A stretch of 64,000 nucleotides of DNA from Ruegeria arenilitoris (lineage in GTDB: Bacteria; Pseudomonadota; Alphaproteobacteria; Rhodobacterales; Rhodobacteraceae): assembly GCF_013031355.1 (NCBI RefSeq), contig NZ_WPZO01000005.1, positions 334,070-398,069 of the forward strand, read 5' to 3'. Every line of letters begins with the position of its first letter. Within the stretch, counting starts at the first letter, position 1. The notes beneath the pieces were generated by a model. That model was not told the origin of the DNA, did not search any database, and saw only the letters and a program-made list of their open reading frames with translations. The translations under genes and the position numbers were made by a program. This document shows positions 55,879 to 64,000 of the stretch, piece after piece.

Positions 55879-56204
55879 TGCCATCCCAAAGGTCGTGATA
55901 CCGCCTTGGCGGTCACAAAACTGACCGCTCAAAACCCACATCTCAAAGGCTCTTTTTCGACGAGAGGGTGCGGTCGGGTCACCTTAAAATCTACTTGCCC
56001 ATATCATCCAAAAAGCCGAACGTGTCGGTGTATCCAGCCGGTTTGCCAACTGCCCGCGACGTCCTGCGCAAGTCAGTTGACAATGGATTTTGTATTTTGG
56101 ATACATTGGGCAGAGATTTCGCGGCGATCAGAGTCGTCCAAGAATGCTCTGACCACAAAGAGCAACGCGAATGTCTGTATAAAAACCATTTTTGGGAGAC
56201 CCAC
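55879..56204. other. 326-bp upstream region of the peptide importer operon
   Basis: It lies between the LysR gene and the solute-binding protein gene. No gene is supported; a frame continuous with the binding protein runs through it but lacks a start context. It contains the promoter and operator at 56077-56107. Confidence 0.6.
56077..56107 (+). promoter_or_regulatory. promoter with overlapping GntR operator
   Basis: TTGACA (56077-56082), a 17-bp spacer, GATACA (56100-56105). The spacer and -10 are covered by the sequence TTTTGTATTTTGGATACA (56088-56105), whose arms TGTAT/ATACA form a dyad. The same 18 bases occur in reverse complement upstream of the GntR gene at the end of the window. Binding there would block RNA polymerase. 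Confidence 0.7.
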
Positions 56205-57788
56205 ATGAAACTGAAACTAATGGCCGCAACTGCTGCGATCGCCTTGTCGGCTGCCGCGGCACAAGCGAACACGCTGGTCTATTGCTCGGAAGGCTCGCCC
56301 GAAGGCTTCGACCCGGCCCTGTTCACCGCCGGCACAACCTTTGACGCCTCTTCGCACCCGATCTACAACCGCCTGCTCGAGTTCGAAACCGGCACCACCA
56401 ACGTGATCCCCGGCCTGGCCGAAAGCGTCGAGGCCAGCGATGACGGTCTGGAATACACTTTCAAACTGCGTCAGGGCGTCAAGTTCCACTCGAACGACGA
56501 ATTCACCCCGACCCGTGATTTCAACGCGGATGACGTGATCTTCTCGTTCATGCGCCAGAAGGACGAAGGCCACCCGTACAACCAGATTTCGGGCGGCACG
56601 TGGGAATACTTCCAGGGCATGGGTATGCCGGAACTGGTCGAGTCCATCGAGAAGATTGACGACTACACGGTGAAATTCACCCTGACCAAGCCCGAAGCGC
56701 CTTTTGTCGCCAACATGGCGATGGACTTCGCCTCGATCCTGTCTGCCGAATACGCGGATGCGATGATGGCAGCGGGCACACCTGAAAAGCTGAACACCGC
56801 ACCGATCGGCACCGGTCCGTTCTCGTTCGTGGCCTATCAGAAGGACGCGGTGATCCGCTATGCTCAGAATGCCGACTACTGGAAAGACCCGGCGGCTGTT
56901 GAAAACCTGATCTTCGCCATTACCCCGGATGCTTCGGTTCGCTACCAAAAGCTGAAGGCAGGCGAATGCCACATCATGCCCTATCCGAACCCCGCCGACA
57001 TTCAGGCGATGAAGGATGACGCGGACATCAACATGATGGAGCAAGAGGGCCTGAACGTCGGCTATCTGGCTTACAACACCACCATGGAGCCGTTCGACAA
57101 CCCGAACGTCCGCAAGGCGCTGAACATGGCGATCGACAAGAACGCCATCATCGACGTGGTGTTCCAAGGTTCGGGCCAGGTTGCCAAGAACCCGATCCCG
57201 CCGACCATGTGGGGCTATAACGACGCGATCACCGACGACGCCTATGATCCCGAAGCGGCCAAGGCGATGCTGGAAGCCGAAGGCGTGTCCGATCTGTCGA
57301 TGAAGATCTGGGCAATGCCGGTGCAGCGTCCCTATAACCCGAACGCTCGCCGTATGGCCGAACTGATCCAGGCCGACTTCGACAAGATCGGTGTTGGTGT
57401 CGAGATTGTCTCGTATGAATGGGGTGAGTACCTGTCGCGCTCGAAAGAACTGAACCGCGATGGTGCCGTTCTGCTGGGCTGGACCGGGGACAACGGTGAC
57501 CCAGACAACTTCCTGGCCGTTCTGCTGGGCTGTGACGGCCGCGAAGCGTCGAACCGCGCACAATGGTGCCACCAGCCGTTCGAAGACCTGATCCTGAAGG
57601 CCAAACAGACCACCGATCAGGCCGAGCGCGCCAAACTGTACGAAGAGGCTCAGGTCGTCTTCAAAGAGCAGGCACCCTGGGCGACTATCGCACACTCGGT
57701 TGTCTTCATGCCGATGCGCAACGAAGTGCAGGGCTACAAGGTGCACCCGCTGGGCGGCCATATCTTCTATGGCGTAAGCGTCGAGTAA
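56205..57788 (+). CDS. peptide ABC transporter substrate-binding protein (family 5, DppA-like)
   Basis: A 527-residue periplasmic binding protein with signal peptide MKLKLMAATAAIALSAAAAQA and the family-5 fold: TLVYCSEGSPEGFDPALF at the N-terminus, LRQGVKFHSNDEFTPTRDFNADDVIFSF, and a C-terminal domain ending in GHIFYGVSVE. It closely resembles DppA (dipeptide) proteins. A GGGAG site precedes ATG 56205. First gene of the importer operon; a hairpin terminator follows directly, probably letting this protein be made in excess of the membrane parts. Confidence 0.95.
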   Translation: MKLKLMAATAAIALSAAAAQANTLVYCSEGSPEGFDPALFTAGTTFDASSHPIYNRLLEFETGTTNVIPGLAESVEASDDGLEYTFKLRQGVKFHSNDEFTPTRDFNADDVIFSFMRQKDEGHPYNQISGGTWEYFQGMGMPELVESIEKIDDYTVKFTLTKPEAPFVANMAMDFASILSAEYADAMMAAGTPEKLNTAPIGTGPFSFVAYQKDAVIRYAQNADYWKDPAAVENLIFAITPDASVRYQKLKAGECHIMPYPNPADIQAMKDDADINMMEQEGLNVGYLAYNTTMEPFDNPNVRKALNMAIDKNAIIDVVFQGSGQVAKNPIPPTMWGYNDAITDDAYDPEAAKAMLEAEGVSDLSMKIWAMPVQRPYNPNARRMAELIQADFDKIGVGVEIVSYEWGEYLSRSKELNRDGAVLLGWTGDNGDPDNFLAVLLGCDGREASNRAQWCHQPFEDLILKAKQTTDQAERAKLYEEAQVVFKEQAPWATIAHSVVFMPMRNEVQGYKVHPLGGHIFYGVSVE

Positions 57789-57802
57789 ATCACCACTCAC
57801 TG

Positions 57803-57838
57803 ACCGGAGCCGCCATCGGCGGCTCCGGTTTTCTTTTT
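57803..57838 (+). terminator. intra-operon terminator after the binding-protein gene
   Basis: A 12-bp stem ACCGGAGCCGCC/GGCGGCTCCGGT with an ATC loop (57803-57829), then TTTTCTTTTT. It is a strong rho-independent terminator or mRNA-stabilising 3' hairpin, 14 bp after the stop. Downstream genes need read-through. Confidence 0.9.
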
Positions 57839-57853
57839 GGGAGGTCGGCGTCA

Positions 57854-58948
57854 ATGCCGGATTTGTCCGAGTACCGTCAACTGGCAAAGGACATGTCAGT
57901 GGATGCCGTGGCGCTTGTGCCCGGTCCGAATTTCACCCGCGCTTTGGGAAAACCCTTCATGAGCCACGAACGGCCCTTTGTGGTCGTGATCCCGGCCGAA
58001 GGGGCGCCAGCCGCGGTAGTCCCCAATCTTGAGCTTGGGTCATGGGAACTGGTCGGGTTCGAAGGCGCTGTCTTCGACTGGTTCGATCAGACCGGCTATG
58101 ACGACGCATTTGCGGCGCTGGCCGATCATATGCCGCTGACGTCACTAGCCGTCGAAGGGCAGGTGATGCGGGTCTTTGTGTCCAAAGCATTCACCAACGC
58201 GCTGCCAAACCTGCGCATCGTGGATGCCGAGCGCGAAATTTCCGGCCTGCGGATTTGCAAAACCGAAACCGATATCGCAGCAATGCAGGCGGCAATTGAT
58301 ATCTCGGAACGTGCGTTGGCCCGCGTGATCGCGGATGTGCGCGTTGGTCAGACCGAGGTTCAGATCGAGCAAGCCCTTATTCAAGCCCTATTTGCCGAAG
58401 GCGCGGCCTCGCTGGCTTTTGCGCCGATCGTTACCGCGGGGGATAACTCGGCGCGGCCCCATGGCAAGGCGCGTGCGGATTACCGGATCAAACCGGGCGA
58501 CGCGCTGCTGTTTGATTTTGGCGCCCGCAAACACGGGTTTGCCGCCGATATAACCCGCACCTTCTTTGTGGCCGAGGTCTCTGACGAGGGCAGGGACGTC
58601 TACGATACCGTTCTGCGCGCCAACCTCGCCGGGTTCGAGGCCTGCCGCCCCGGCGTCACAGCACACGATATCGACGACGCGGTGATCAGCGTGCTCGAAG
58701 CCTCGCCCTATGCCGACCGCATCCGTACCAAGACGGGTCACGGTTTGGGCCGCGACGTTCACGAAGCACCGTACATTATGCGCGGAAATGACCAGAAAAT
58801 CCTGCCTGGCATGGTCTGGACCAATGAACCGGGTCTTTATGAACTGGACAATTTCGGCGTACGCATAGAAGATGACGTGCTTGTTACCGAGGATGGCTGC
58901 CGGTCTCTGACCAGCTTTCCCAAAGATCTCACAATCATAGGTCGCTGA
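57854..58948 (+). CDS. M24-family peptidase (Xaa-Pro dipeptidase/aminopeptidase-like)
   Basis: A 364-residue enzyme with a creatinase-like N-terminal domain and a pita-bread metallopeptidase domain. All five metal ligands are visible: LLFDFGARKHGFAADITR (two Asp), GHGLGRDVHEAP (His), WTNEPGLY (Glu) and GVRIEDDVLV (Glu). It probably removes N-terminal residues before proline or cleaves X-Pro dipeptides in the cytoplasm. GGGAGG nine bases upstream supports ATG 57854. It sits between the binding protein and the permeases and overlaps the next gene by one base, so it likely processes imported peptides. Confidence 0.9.
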   Translation: MPDLSEYRQLAKDMSVDAVALVPGPNFTRALGKPFMSHERPFVVVIPAEGAPAAVVPNLELGSWELVGFEGAVFDWFDQTGYDDAFAALADHMPLTSLAVEGQVMRVFVSKAFTNALPNLRIVDAEREISGLRICKTETDIAAMQAAIDISERALARVIADVRVGQTEVQIEQALIQALFAEGAASLAFAPIVTAGDNSARPHGKARADYRIKPGDALLFDFGARKHGFAADITRTFFVAEVSDEGRDVYDTVLRANLAGFEACRPGVTAHDIDDAVISVLEASPYADRIRTKTGHGLGRDVHEAPYIMRGNDQKILPGMVWTNEPGLYELDNFGVRIEDDVLVTEDGCRSLTSFPKDLTIIGR

Positions 58949-59955
58949 TGTTTGGCTACTTACTCACACGCCTTGGCATGTTCGTTCCGACATTTCTGGG
59001 CGTGACACTGATTTCCTTCATGTTCATCCGGGTTCTGCCCGGTGACCCCATCATCGTCATGGCTGGCGAACGCGGCATGACCGAAGAACGCTATCAGGAG
59101 ATGGTCGAGAAGCTGGGCTTCGACAAACCGGTCCTGCAGCAATATTGGGACTACCTCGTTGGCGTCCTGCACGGTGATCTGGGCGAAAGCTTTGTCACCA
59201 AGAAACCGGTCTGGGATGAATTCTTTGCCCTGTTCCCTGCAACATTGGAATTGTCGATCTGCGCGATGATCTTTGCGGTGGCTCTTGGCTTGCCCGCCGG
59301 TGTGATTGCTGCCGTGAACCGGGGCAAGTTCTTTGACCGGGCGCTGATGTCCTCGGCACTGGTCGGCTATTCGATGCCGATCTTCTGGTGGGCCCTGCTG
59401 CTGATCATCGTGTTTTCGGGCAATCTGGGCTGGACGCCGGTCTCGGGCCGGATTGACCTGCTGTATTACTTCCCAAGCGTCACCGGCTTTATGCTGATTG
59501 ACAGTCTGCTGTCGGGGCAGCCCGGAGCGTTTGGATCTGCCGTCCGTCACCTGATCCTGCCGACCATCGTTCTGGGCACCATTCCGCTGGCGGTGATCGC
59601 GCGCCAGACACGCTCGGCCATGTTGGAAGTGCTGGGCGAGGATTACATCCGCACCGCCCGCGCCAAGGGCCTTTCGCCTTCGCGGATCAACGGACTGCAC
59701 GCCCTGCGTAACGCTCTGATCCCGGTGATCACAGTGATCGGCCTGTCAGTTGGTACGCTTTTGGCTGGCGCAATCCTAACCGAGACGATCTTTAGCTGGC
59801 CGGGCATCGGCAAATGGATGGTAGACAGCATTTTCCGCCGCGACTACCCGGTGGTGCAGGGCGGTCTGCTGATGATCGCCGTGATCGTGATGCTGGTGAA
59901 CCTGCTGGTCGATGTCCTCTATGGCATCATCAACCCCAAAATCCGGAGGCGGTGA
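58948..59955 (+). CDS. peptide ABC transporter permease, DppB type
   Basis: A 335-residue inner-membrane permease with six helices. Family features are FGYLLTRLGMFVPTFLGVTLISFMFIRVLPGDP at the start and the EAA loop VLGEDYIRTARAKGLSPSRINGLHALRNALIPV, which docks to the ATPases. The start overlaps the M24 gene stop (TGATG) and the stop overlaps the DppC-type gene the same way. Confidence 0.95.
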   Translation: MFGYLLTRLGMFVPTFLGVTLISFMFIRVLPGDPIIVMAGERGMTEERYQEMVEKLGFDKPVLQQYWDYLVGVLHGDLGESFVTKKPVWDEFFALFPATLELSICAMIFAVALGLPAGVIAAVNRGKFFDRALMSSALVGYSMPIFWWALLLIIVFSGNLGWTPVSGRIDLLYYFPSVTGFMLIDSLLSGQPGAFGSAVRHLILPTIVLGTIPLAVIARQTRSAMLEVLGEDYIRTARAKGLSPSRINGLHALRNALIPVITVIGLSVGTLLAGAILTETIFSWPGIGKWMVDSIFRRDYPVVQGGLLMIAVIVMLVNLLVDVLYGIINPKIRRR

Positions 59956-60857
59956 TGGCTGAACTTTCCGCAAACGCGCCCAAAACCGAAGACCGCCCCA
60001 GCGCCCTGCGCGAGTTCTGGTATTACTTCAGCGAAAACCGCGGTGCCGTGTTCGGGCTGTGGGTCTTCCTGGCCTTTGTCTTCTGTGCCGCTTTCGCGCC
60101 CCTGTTGGCGCCCTATGACCCGACCGAGCAGTTCCGCAATCACATCCTCCAGCCCCCCGCATGGCAAGAGGGCGGTAGCTGGGCCTTCCCGTTGGGCACC
60201 GATCCGCTGGGGCGGGATATGCTGTCGCGGCTGATCATGGGGTCACGCTATTCCTTCTTCGTCGGCATCGTCGTGGTCTGTGTGGCCGTGACGGGCGGTG
60301 TGATTATCGGGCTGCTGTCCGGTTTCGCGCCGAAATGGGTCGATACGCTGATCATGCGGGTGATGGACATCATCCTGTCCTTCCCGTCACTGCTGCTGGC
60401 GCTGGTGCTGGTTGCGATCCTTGGCCCGTCTCTGACCAACGCGATGATCGCCATCGCCATCGTGTTCCAGCCTCACTACGTGCGCCTGACCCGCGCCTCG
60501 GTGCTGTCGGAGCGGCAGAAAGACTACGTGACTTCGGCCCGTGTGGCCGGAGCAGGCAAAGCACGGCTGATGTTCAAGACCGTGCTGCCCAACTGTCTGG
60601 CCCCGATCATCGTGCAGGCGGCGCTGTCGTTTTCGACCGCCATTCTGGACGCCGCCGCCCTTGGCTTTCTGGGCATGGGCGCGCAGCCGCCCACACCGGA
60701 ATGGGGCACCATGCTGGCCGAAGCGCGTGAGTTCATTCTGCGCGCTTGGTGGGTCGTGACCTTCCCTGGCCTGGCCATCCTAGTCACGGTGTTGGCCATC
60801 AACTTGATGGGCGACGGTCTGCGCGATGCGCTGGACCCGAAACTGAAGCGGAGCTGA
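59955..60857 (+). CDS. peptide ABC transporter permease, DppC type
   Basis: A 300-residue permease: the N-terminal OppC/DppC region FWYYFSENRGAVFGLWVFLAFVFCAAFAPLLAPYDP, the motif PLGTDPLGRDMLSRLIMGSRYS, and the EAA loop VLSERQKDYVTSARVAGAGKARLMFKTVLPN. ATG 59955 overlaps the DppB-type stop; the frame is open 47 codons upstream inside the previous gene. It forms the translocation pore with the DppB-type subunit. Confidence 0.95.
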   Translation: MAELSANAPKTEDRPSALREFWYYFSENRGAVFGLWVFLAFVFCAAFAPLLAPYDPTEQFRNHILQPPAWQEGGSWAFPLGTDPLGRDMLSRLIMGSRYSFFVGIVVVCVAVTGGVIIGLLSGFAPKWVDTLIMRVMDIILSFPSLLLALVLVAILGPSLTNAMIAIAIVFQPHYVRLTRASVLSERQKDYVTSARVAGAGKARLMFKTVLPNCLAPIIVQAALSFSTAILDAAALGFLGMGAQPPTPEWGTMLAEAREFILRAWWVVTFPGLAILVTVLAINLMGDGLRDALDPKLKRS

Positions 60858-60861
60858 CGAC

Positions 60862-61839
60862 ATGAGCCTGTTGGATATCCGAAACCTCACCGTCGAATTC
60901 GCCACCGCTTCGGGCAAGTTCCGCGCCGTGGACGGAGTGGACCTGTCCGTCGACAAGGGCGAGCTGATGGCCATTGTCGGCGAAAGCGGCTCGGGCAAGT
61001 CCGTGTCGATGCTGGCGCTAATGGGGCTGCTGCCCTGGACCGCCACGATCACCGCTGACCAGCTGAGTTTCGAAGGCATCGACCTGACCAAAATCTCGGC
61101 CCGCGACCGGCGCAAGATCATCGGCAAAGACATCGCGATGATCTTTCAGGAACCGATGTCCTCGCTGAACCCCTGTTTCACAGTTGGTTTTCAGATCAAA
61201 GAGGCATTGCGCATCCACCTGGGTCTGAACCGCAAAGAGCGCCACCAGCGCGCGATTGAGCTGTTCGATCAGGTCGGTATCCCGGCCCCGGAAAGCCGTC
61301 TGAACACCTTCCCGCACCAAATGTCGGGCGGGATGAACCAACGGGTGATGATCGCCATGGCCATCGCCTGCAAACCCAAGCTGCTGATCGCGGATGAACC
61401 GACAACAGCGCTGGACGTGACCATTCAGGCGCAGATCCTGGACCTGCTGGTCCGATTGCGCGATGAGCAGGGCATGGGTCTGGTTCTGATCACTCACGAT
61501 ATGGGTGTCGTCGCTGAGACGGCCGAGCGGGTGCAGGTGCAATATGCCGGTCAAAAGGTGGAAGAACAGCCCGTCAAGGACTTGTTCCGCACGCCGCGCC
61601 ATCCCTACACGTCGGCCTTGCTGAGCGCGCTTCCGGAACGGGCGACATCGAAGATGTTGCCGACCATTCCAGGCGTGGTGCCCGGTCAGTTCGACCGGCC
61701 CAAAGGGTGCCTGTTCAGCCCCAGATGCCAATATGCCGACGACCTCTGCCGGTCTTTGCCACCGACGCCCCACAGCGCAGAGTATGGCAAAGCCCGCTGC
61801 CACTATGTTGAAAAGATAACCGCCGGAGAACTGGCATGA
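60862..61839 (+). CDS. peptide ABC transporter ATP-binding protein, DppD type
   Basis: A 325-residue ATPase. Walker A is GESGSGKSV, the Q-loop sits in [17 protein letters not shown], the signature is [15 protein letters not shown], and Walker B is [16 protein letters not shown]. The C-terminal Opp/Dpp cysteine region ([15 protein letters not shown]...ARCHYVE) is typical and in some homologues binds a 4Fe-4S cluster. Four-base gap to the permease gene; four-base overlap with the next ATPase gene. Confidence 0.95.
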   Translation: MSLLDIRNLTVEFATASGKFRAVDGVDLSVDKGELMAIVGESGSGKSVSMLALMGLLPWTATITADQLSFEGIDLTKISARDRRKIIGKDIAMIFQEPMSSLNPCFTVGFQIKEALRIHLGLNRKERHQRAIELFDQVGIPAPESRLNTFPHQMSGGMNQRVMIAMAIACKPKLLIADEPTTALDVTIQAQILDLLVRLRDEQGMGLVLITHDMGVVAETAERVQVQYAGQKVEEQPVKDLFRTPRHPYTSALLSALPERATSKMLPTIPGVVPGQFDRPKGCLFSPRCQYADDLCRSLPPTPHSAEYGKARCHYVEKITAGELA

Positions 61840-62792
61840 CCGCCCCCATTGTTCAGGCCAGTTCGTTGGCCAGGTTCTACACCGTCAAAGGCGGTCTTCT
61901 GTCGAAACCGGCGACGGTAAAGGCTTTGTCCGGCGTTGATTTCGATCTGCAACCCGGCAAGACACTCGCCATTGTCGGCGAGTCCGGTTGTGGGAAATCG
62001 ACACTGGCGCGCGTTGTGACGATGATCGAAGAGCCGACCTCGGGCAGCCTGACCATTGACGGCGTCGACATCACCCCATCGAAATGGGCGCAGATGCGCG
62101 AGACGGTGCAGATCGTGTTTCAGGATCCCTATGGCTCACTCAATCCGCGCCAGAGGATCGGGCAGATCCTGCAGGAACCGCTGATCATCAATCGCCCTGA
62201 CATGTCGGCGGCCGACCGCGAGGCGCGGGCGCGTGAGATGATCGACCTCGTGGGGCTACGTCCCGAACATTATGACCGCTATCCGCACATGTTCTCGGGC
62301 GGGCAGCGCCAGCGTATCGCCATCGCGCGGGCGCTGATGCTGAACCCCAAGGTGTTGGTGCTGGATGAACCGGTCTCGGCGCTGGATGTCTCGATTCAGT
62401 CGCAGATTCTGAACCTTCTGGTCGAGCTGCAGGAGCGCCTGAATCTCGCCTATCTGTTCATCTCGCACGACCTTTCGGTGGTGAAACATTTCGCCGATGA
62501 CGTGATCGTCATGTATTTGGGTCGGGCCGTCGAAAAGGCCCCGAAAGAGCAGTTGTTCGCAGCCCCCCGGCACCCCTATTCCAAGGCGCTGCTTTCGACG
62601 ACCCCGCGTGCCGACCCCGAAGCACGGAAAGAGCGGATCAAGCTGGAAGGTGAGCTGCCCTCACCGATGAACATCCCCCAGGGCTGCGCCTTTGCGCAAC
62701 GCTGCTGGCTGGCGACCGAGGAATGCCGTGCTGCCCCGCCCGAACTCAGCGGCGAGACGCATCAGGTGGCCTGTCTGCACCCTCTGGATTGA
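61836..62792 (+). CDS. peptide ABC transporter ATP-binding protein, DppF type
   Basis: A 318-residue ATPase: Walker A GESGCGKST, Q-loop IVFQDPYGSLNPRQRIGQIL, signature FSGGQRQRIAIARAL, Walker B VLVLDEPVSALDVSIQ, and the C-terminal cysteine region GCAFAQRCWLATEEC. It pairs with the DppD-type subunit. Last gene of the importer operon, convergent with the GntR regulator six bases away; no terminator hairpin is visible between them. Confidence 0.95.
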   Translation: MTAPIVQASSLARFYTVKGGLLSKPATVKALSGVDFDLQPGKTLAIVGESGCGKSTLARVVTMIEEPTSGSLTIDGVDITPSKWAQMRETVQIVFQDPYGSLNPRQRIGQILQEPLIINRPDMSAADREARAREMIDLVGLRPEHYDRYPHMFSGGQRQRIAIARALMLNPKVLVLDEPVSALDVSIQSQILNLLVELQERLNLAYLFISHDLSVVKHFADDVIVMYLGRAVEKAPKEQLFAAPRHPYSKALLSTTPRADPEARKERIKLEGELPSPMNIPQGCAFAQRCWLATEECRAAPPELSGETHQVACLHPLD

Positions 62793-62798
62793 TCGGGT

Positions 62799-63473
62799 TT
62801 ACTCGCCCTTTCGCGTGGCAATAACCATTTCCAGCAACTGGTCCTTGGTCCGCTGAATATGCCGGGTCAGCAGGGCACAAGCGTCCTCGACCCGGCCATC
62901 GCGGGCCATTGACAACAGCTCCCGATGGTCATTCTTGGCCGGTTCGCGCTGTTCCATGACGCTCAGGTGCATTCGGACATACCGGTCAGATTGGACATTG
63001 ACCCGTTGCAGGATTTCATTGCTCAAGCCCCGCCCCGCGGCGGCATAAAGCGCCATGTGGTATTCGTTGTTGAGGGTACCCCACCGGCCTACATCGTAGG
63101 CGTCATAGGATTTTTCCATCTCATCCAAAATCCGGTCACATTCAACTAAATCAGCTTCGGTCATCTGCGGGATGGCGCGTTGAAACAGGTCCACTTCCAG
63201 CAGCACGCGCAGATCGAAAATCTCTCCGATTTCCGACAGGGAATGCTTGGTGACCGATGCCCCGCGATTGTTGGTCAGTTGCACAAGACCTTCAGCATCC
63301 AGCCGCTTCAGCGCCTCACGGATCGGCATTCGCGAAACGTCGTAATCCTCGGCCAGAGCTTCCTGCCGAATGGTCTCTCCCTCGGCCATTTCACCGCTCA
63401 GAATCCGCTCGCGCAGATCATTGGTGATGACATCCGGCAGGCTTTGCCGGGGGATTGCGCGGGTTCTGGGCAT
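62799..63473 (-). CDS. GntR-family regulator (FCD domain)
   Basis: A 224-residue regulator from ATG 63473 (MPRTRAIPRQSLPDVI). The winged helix spans about residues 12-78 (ITNDLRERILSGEMAEGETIRQEALAEDYDVSRMPIREALKRLDAEGLVQL), and the FCD ligand domain follows with metal-ligand candidates in its helices (DLRVLLEVDLF, NNEYHMALYAAA, DHRELLSM). FCD regulators usually sense small organic acids or amino-acid-like ligands. It carries a putative operator in its own promoter identical to one before the importer operon, so it probably represses itself and that operon. Confidence 0.94.
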   Translation of the reverse strand: MPRTRAIPRQSLPDVITNDLRERILSGEMAEGETIRQEALAEDYDVSRMPIREALKRLDAEGLVQLTNNRGASVTKHSLSEIGEIFDLRVLLEVDLFQRAIPQMTEADLVECDRILDEMEKSYDAYDVGRWGTLNNEYHMALYAAAGRGLSNEILQRVNVQSDRYVRMHLSVMEQREPAKNDHRELLSMARDGRVEDACALLTRHIQRTKDQLLEMVIATRKGE

Positions 63474-63958
63474 ATGCTCTGTCTCGGGTGAAGAAAACTT
63501 GTATCCAAAATACAAAAGTAGTGGTCGATTTCCAAGTCCCATACAAGCCGCGATTGCGAACAGGTGACTCATTGCGTTCGACAAAAGCTCAAAGGGACTT
63601 CAATCCGGTTTCACATCCTTCCTGCAAGCTGGTTGCTGCGATCAACACGAGAGAATCGGCGAATGTACGTAAATACCTATAGCCAATGTGAAAATCCAAA
63701 CCATCGGTTGGACTAATTGAATTATTTGCAAAAATCACGCTCGATTCGGCGAAACTGCTATTTCGGCGTTAGGCCTTGTTGTGAACATATTCCAACCCCC
63801 TATGCCGCCTGTTGCAGGAGCATTGCGCTCGGTTAGCCTCTCGGATTTTGCCGTAGCCCCAAGCAGAGGATCATCGATCAACTTAGCTGATATACGTTCC
63901 TCTGCCGTGGGGGTGTTCAACTCAGACACCTAAACACGCCATCACCAAGGACGACGAA
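63474..63958. other. 485-bp intergenic region at the right end, AT-rich in part
   Basis: It contains the GntR promoter/operator (63500-63535). From about 63640 to 63740 the sequence is clearly richer in A/T than its surroundings. No domain is recognised in the short minus-strand frame at 63735-63929. Confidence 0.5.
63500..63535 (-). promoter_or_regulatory. GntR autoregulatory promoter and operator
   Basis: On the minus strand: TTGGAA (63535-63530), a 17-bp spacer, TATTTT (63512-63507), giving a plausible sigma70-type promoter 27-62 bases before the start codon. On the plus strand TGTATCCAAAATACAAAA (63500-63517) covers the -10; it is the exact reverse complement of 56088-56105. Dyad arms TGTAT/ATACA are separated by five bases, as expected for an FCD-GntR dimer site. 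Confidence 0.7.
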
Positions 63959-64000
63959 ATGACTCATCACTCTCCCATTACTGCGAATGAGCGTGTTTAT
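63959..64000 (+). CDS. start of an unknown gene, cut by the window edge
   Basis: ATG at 63959 with AAGGA seven bases upstream opens a frame (MTHHSPITANERVY) that runs off the end of the window. Fourteen codons are too few for identification; it may be spurious. Confidence 0.35.
   Translation, partial: MTHHSPITANERVY

Noticed and set aside
55968..56204. 79-codon N-terminal extension of the solute-binding protein
   Set aside because: It would place the promoter and operator inside coding sequence and put a clear signal peptide 79 residues into the protein.
63735..63929. 64-residue minus-strand frame near the right edge, with a nearby GGCCTTGTTGTGAACATATT resembling an IS5-type end
   Set aside because: The peptide has no recognisable transposase motif, no ribosome site is clear, and no matching second inverted repeat is visible. 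Resemblance to an IS end rests on memory of a few bases.

Overview
The window is about 60% GC, densely coded and fully chromosomal in character. Gene content points to a marine alphaproteobacterium of the Rhodobacteraceae (Roseobacter group, Ruegeria-like). The evidence is the gene style, a complete Na+-pumping NADH:quinone reductase, a type I secretion locus with an RTX substrate, and the alphaproteobacterial gpmI-envC-ctpA order. It also carries an intergenic element I recall from this family (GATATTTTTGGCCAGATGAA, 35522-35548). No rRNA, CRISPR array, prophage or intact insertion sequence is visible. One tRNA is present, tRNA-Pro(CGG).

Layout. 1-4416: a cut-off GFA-family gene coupled to a haloalkane dehalogenase, then a HlyD/ATPase/permease exporter. 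4417-8335: a long Na+/H+ antiporter fused to a cyclic-nucleotide-binding domain, flanked by two gene-poor stretches, the second holding an IS110 transposase remnant next to tRNA-Pro. 8512-20391: an RNA methyltransferase, the nqrABCDEF operon, a nucleotide-sugar pair, a CBS protein, then apbE and nqrM, which supply covalent FMN and iron to the Nqr complex. 20453-28251: a sulfatase-superfamily enzyme, gpmI-envC-ctpA, an MFS pump and small unknowns. 29253-33243: an ABC-transporter-like protein whose ATPase motifs are all degenerate, carrying a cNMP-binding domain and overlapping a CPBP membrane protease gene. 33302-43477: housekeeping genes (accD, folC, zapE, sthA, fghA) among transporters and small enzymes. 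43661-48150: a TetR regulator and a probable glucosylglycerate synthesis and phosphorolysis cluster. 48256-54618: a type I secretion ABC/HlyD pair with a 1067-residue RTX protein. 54958-63473: an OxyR-like LysR regulator, then a six-gene peptide ABC importer operon with an embedded M24 peptidase, and a convergent GntR regulator.

System-level points. The GntR gene and the importer operon share an 18-nt sequence on opposite strands, each over a predicted -10 region, so the importer regulon can be read from the window. The secreted RTX gene and its transporter are separated by a terminator, and the same design recurs between the solute-binding protein and the rest of the importer. The pseudo-ATPase ABC/cNMP/CPBP module is the strongest candidate for an undescribed system. 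The RTX protein also carries a CHRD domain whose two halves appear in swapped order.

All product calls rest on reading motifs and remembered family sequences; no search was run.
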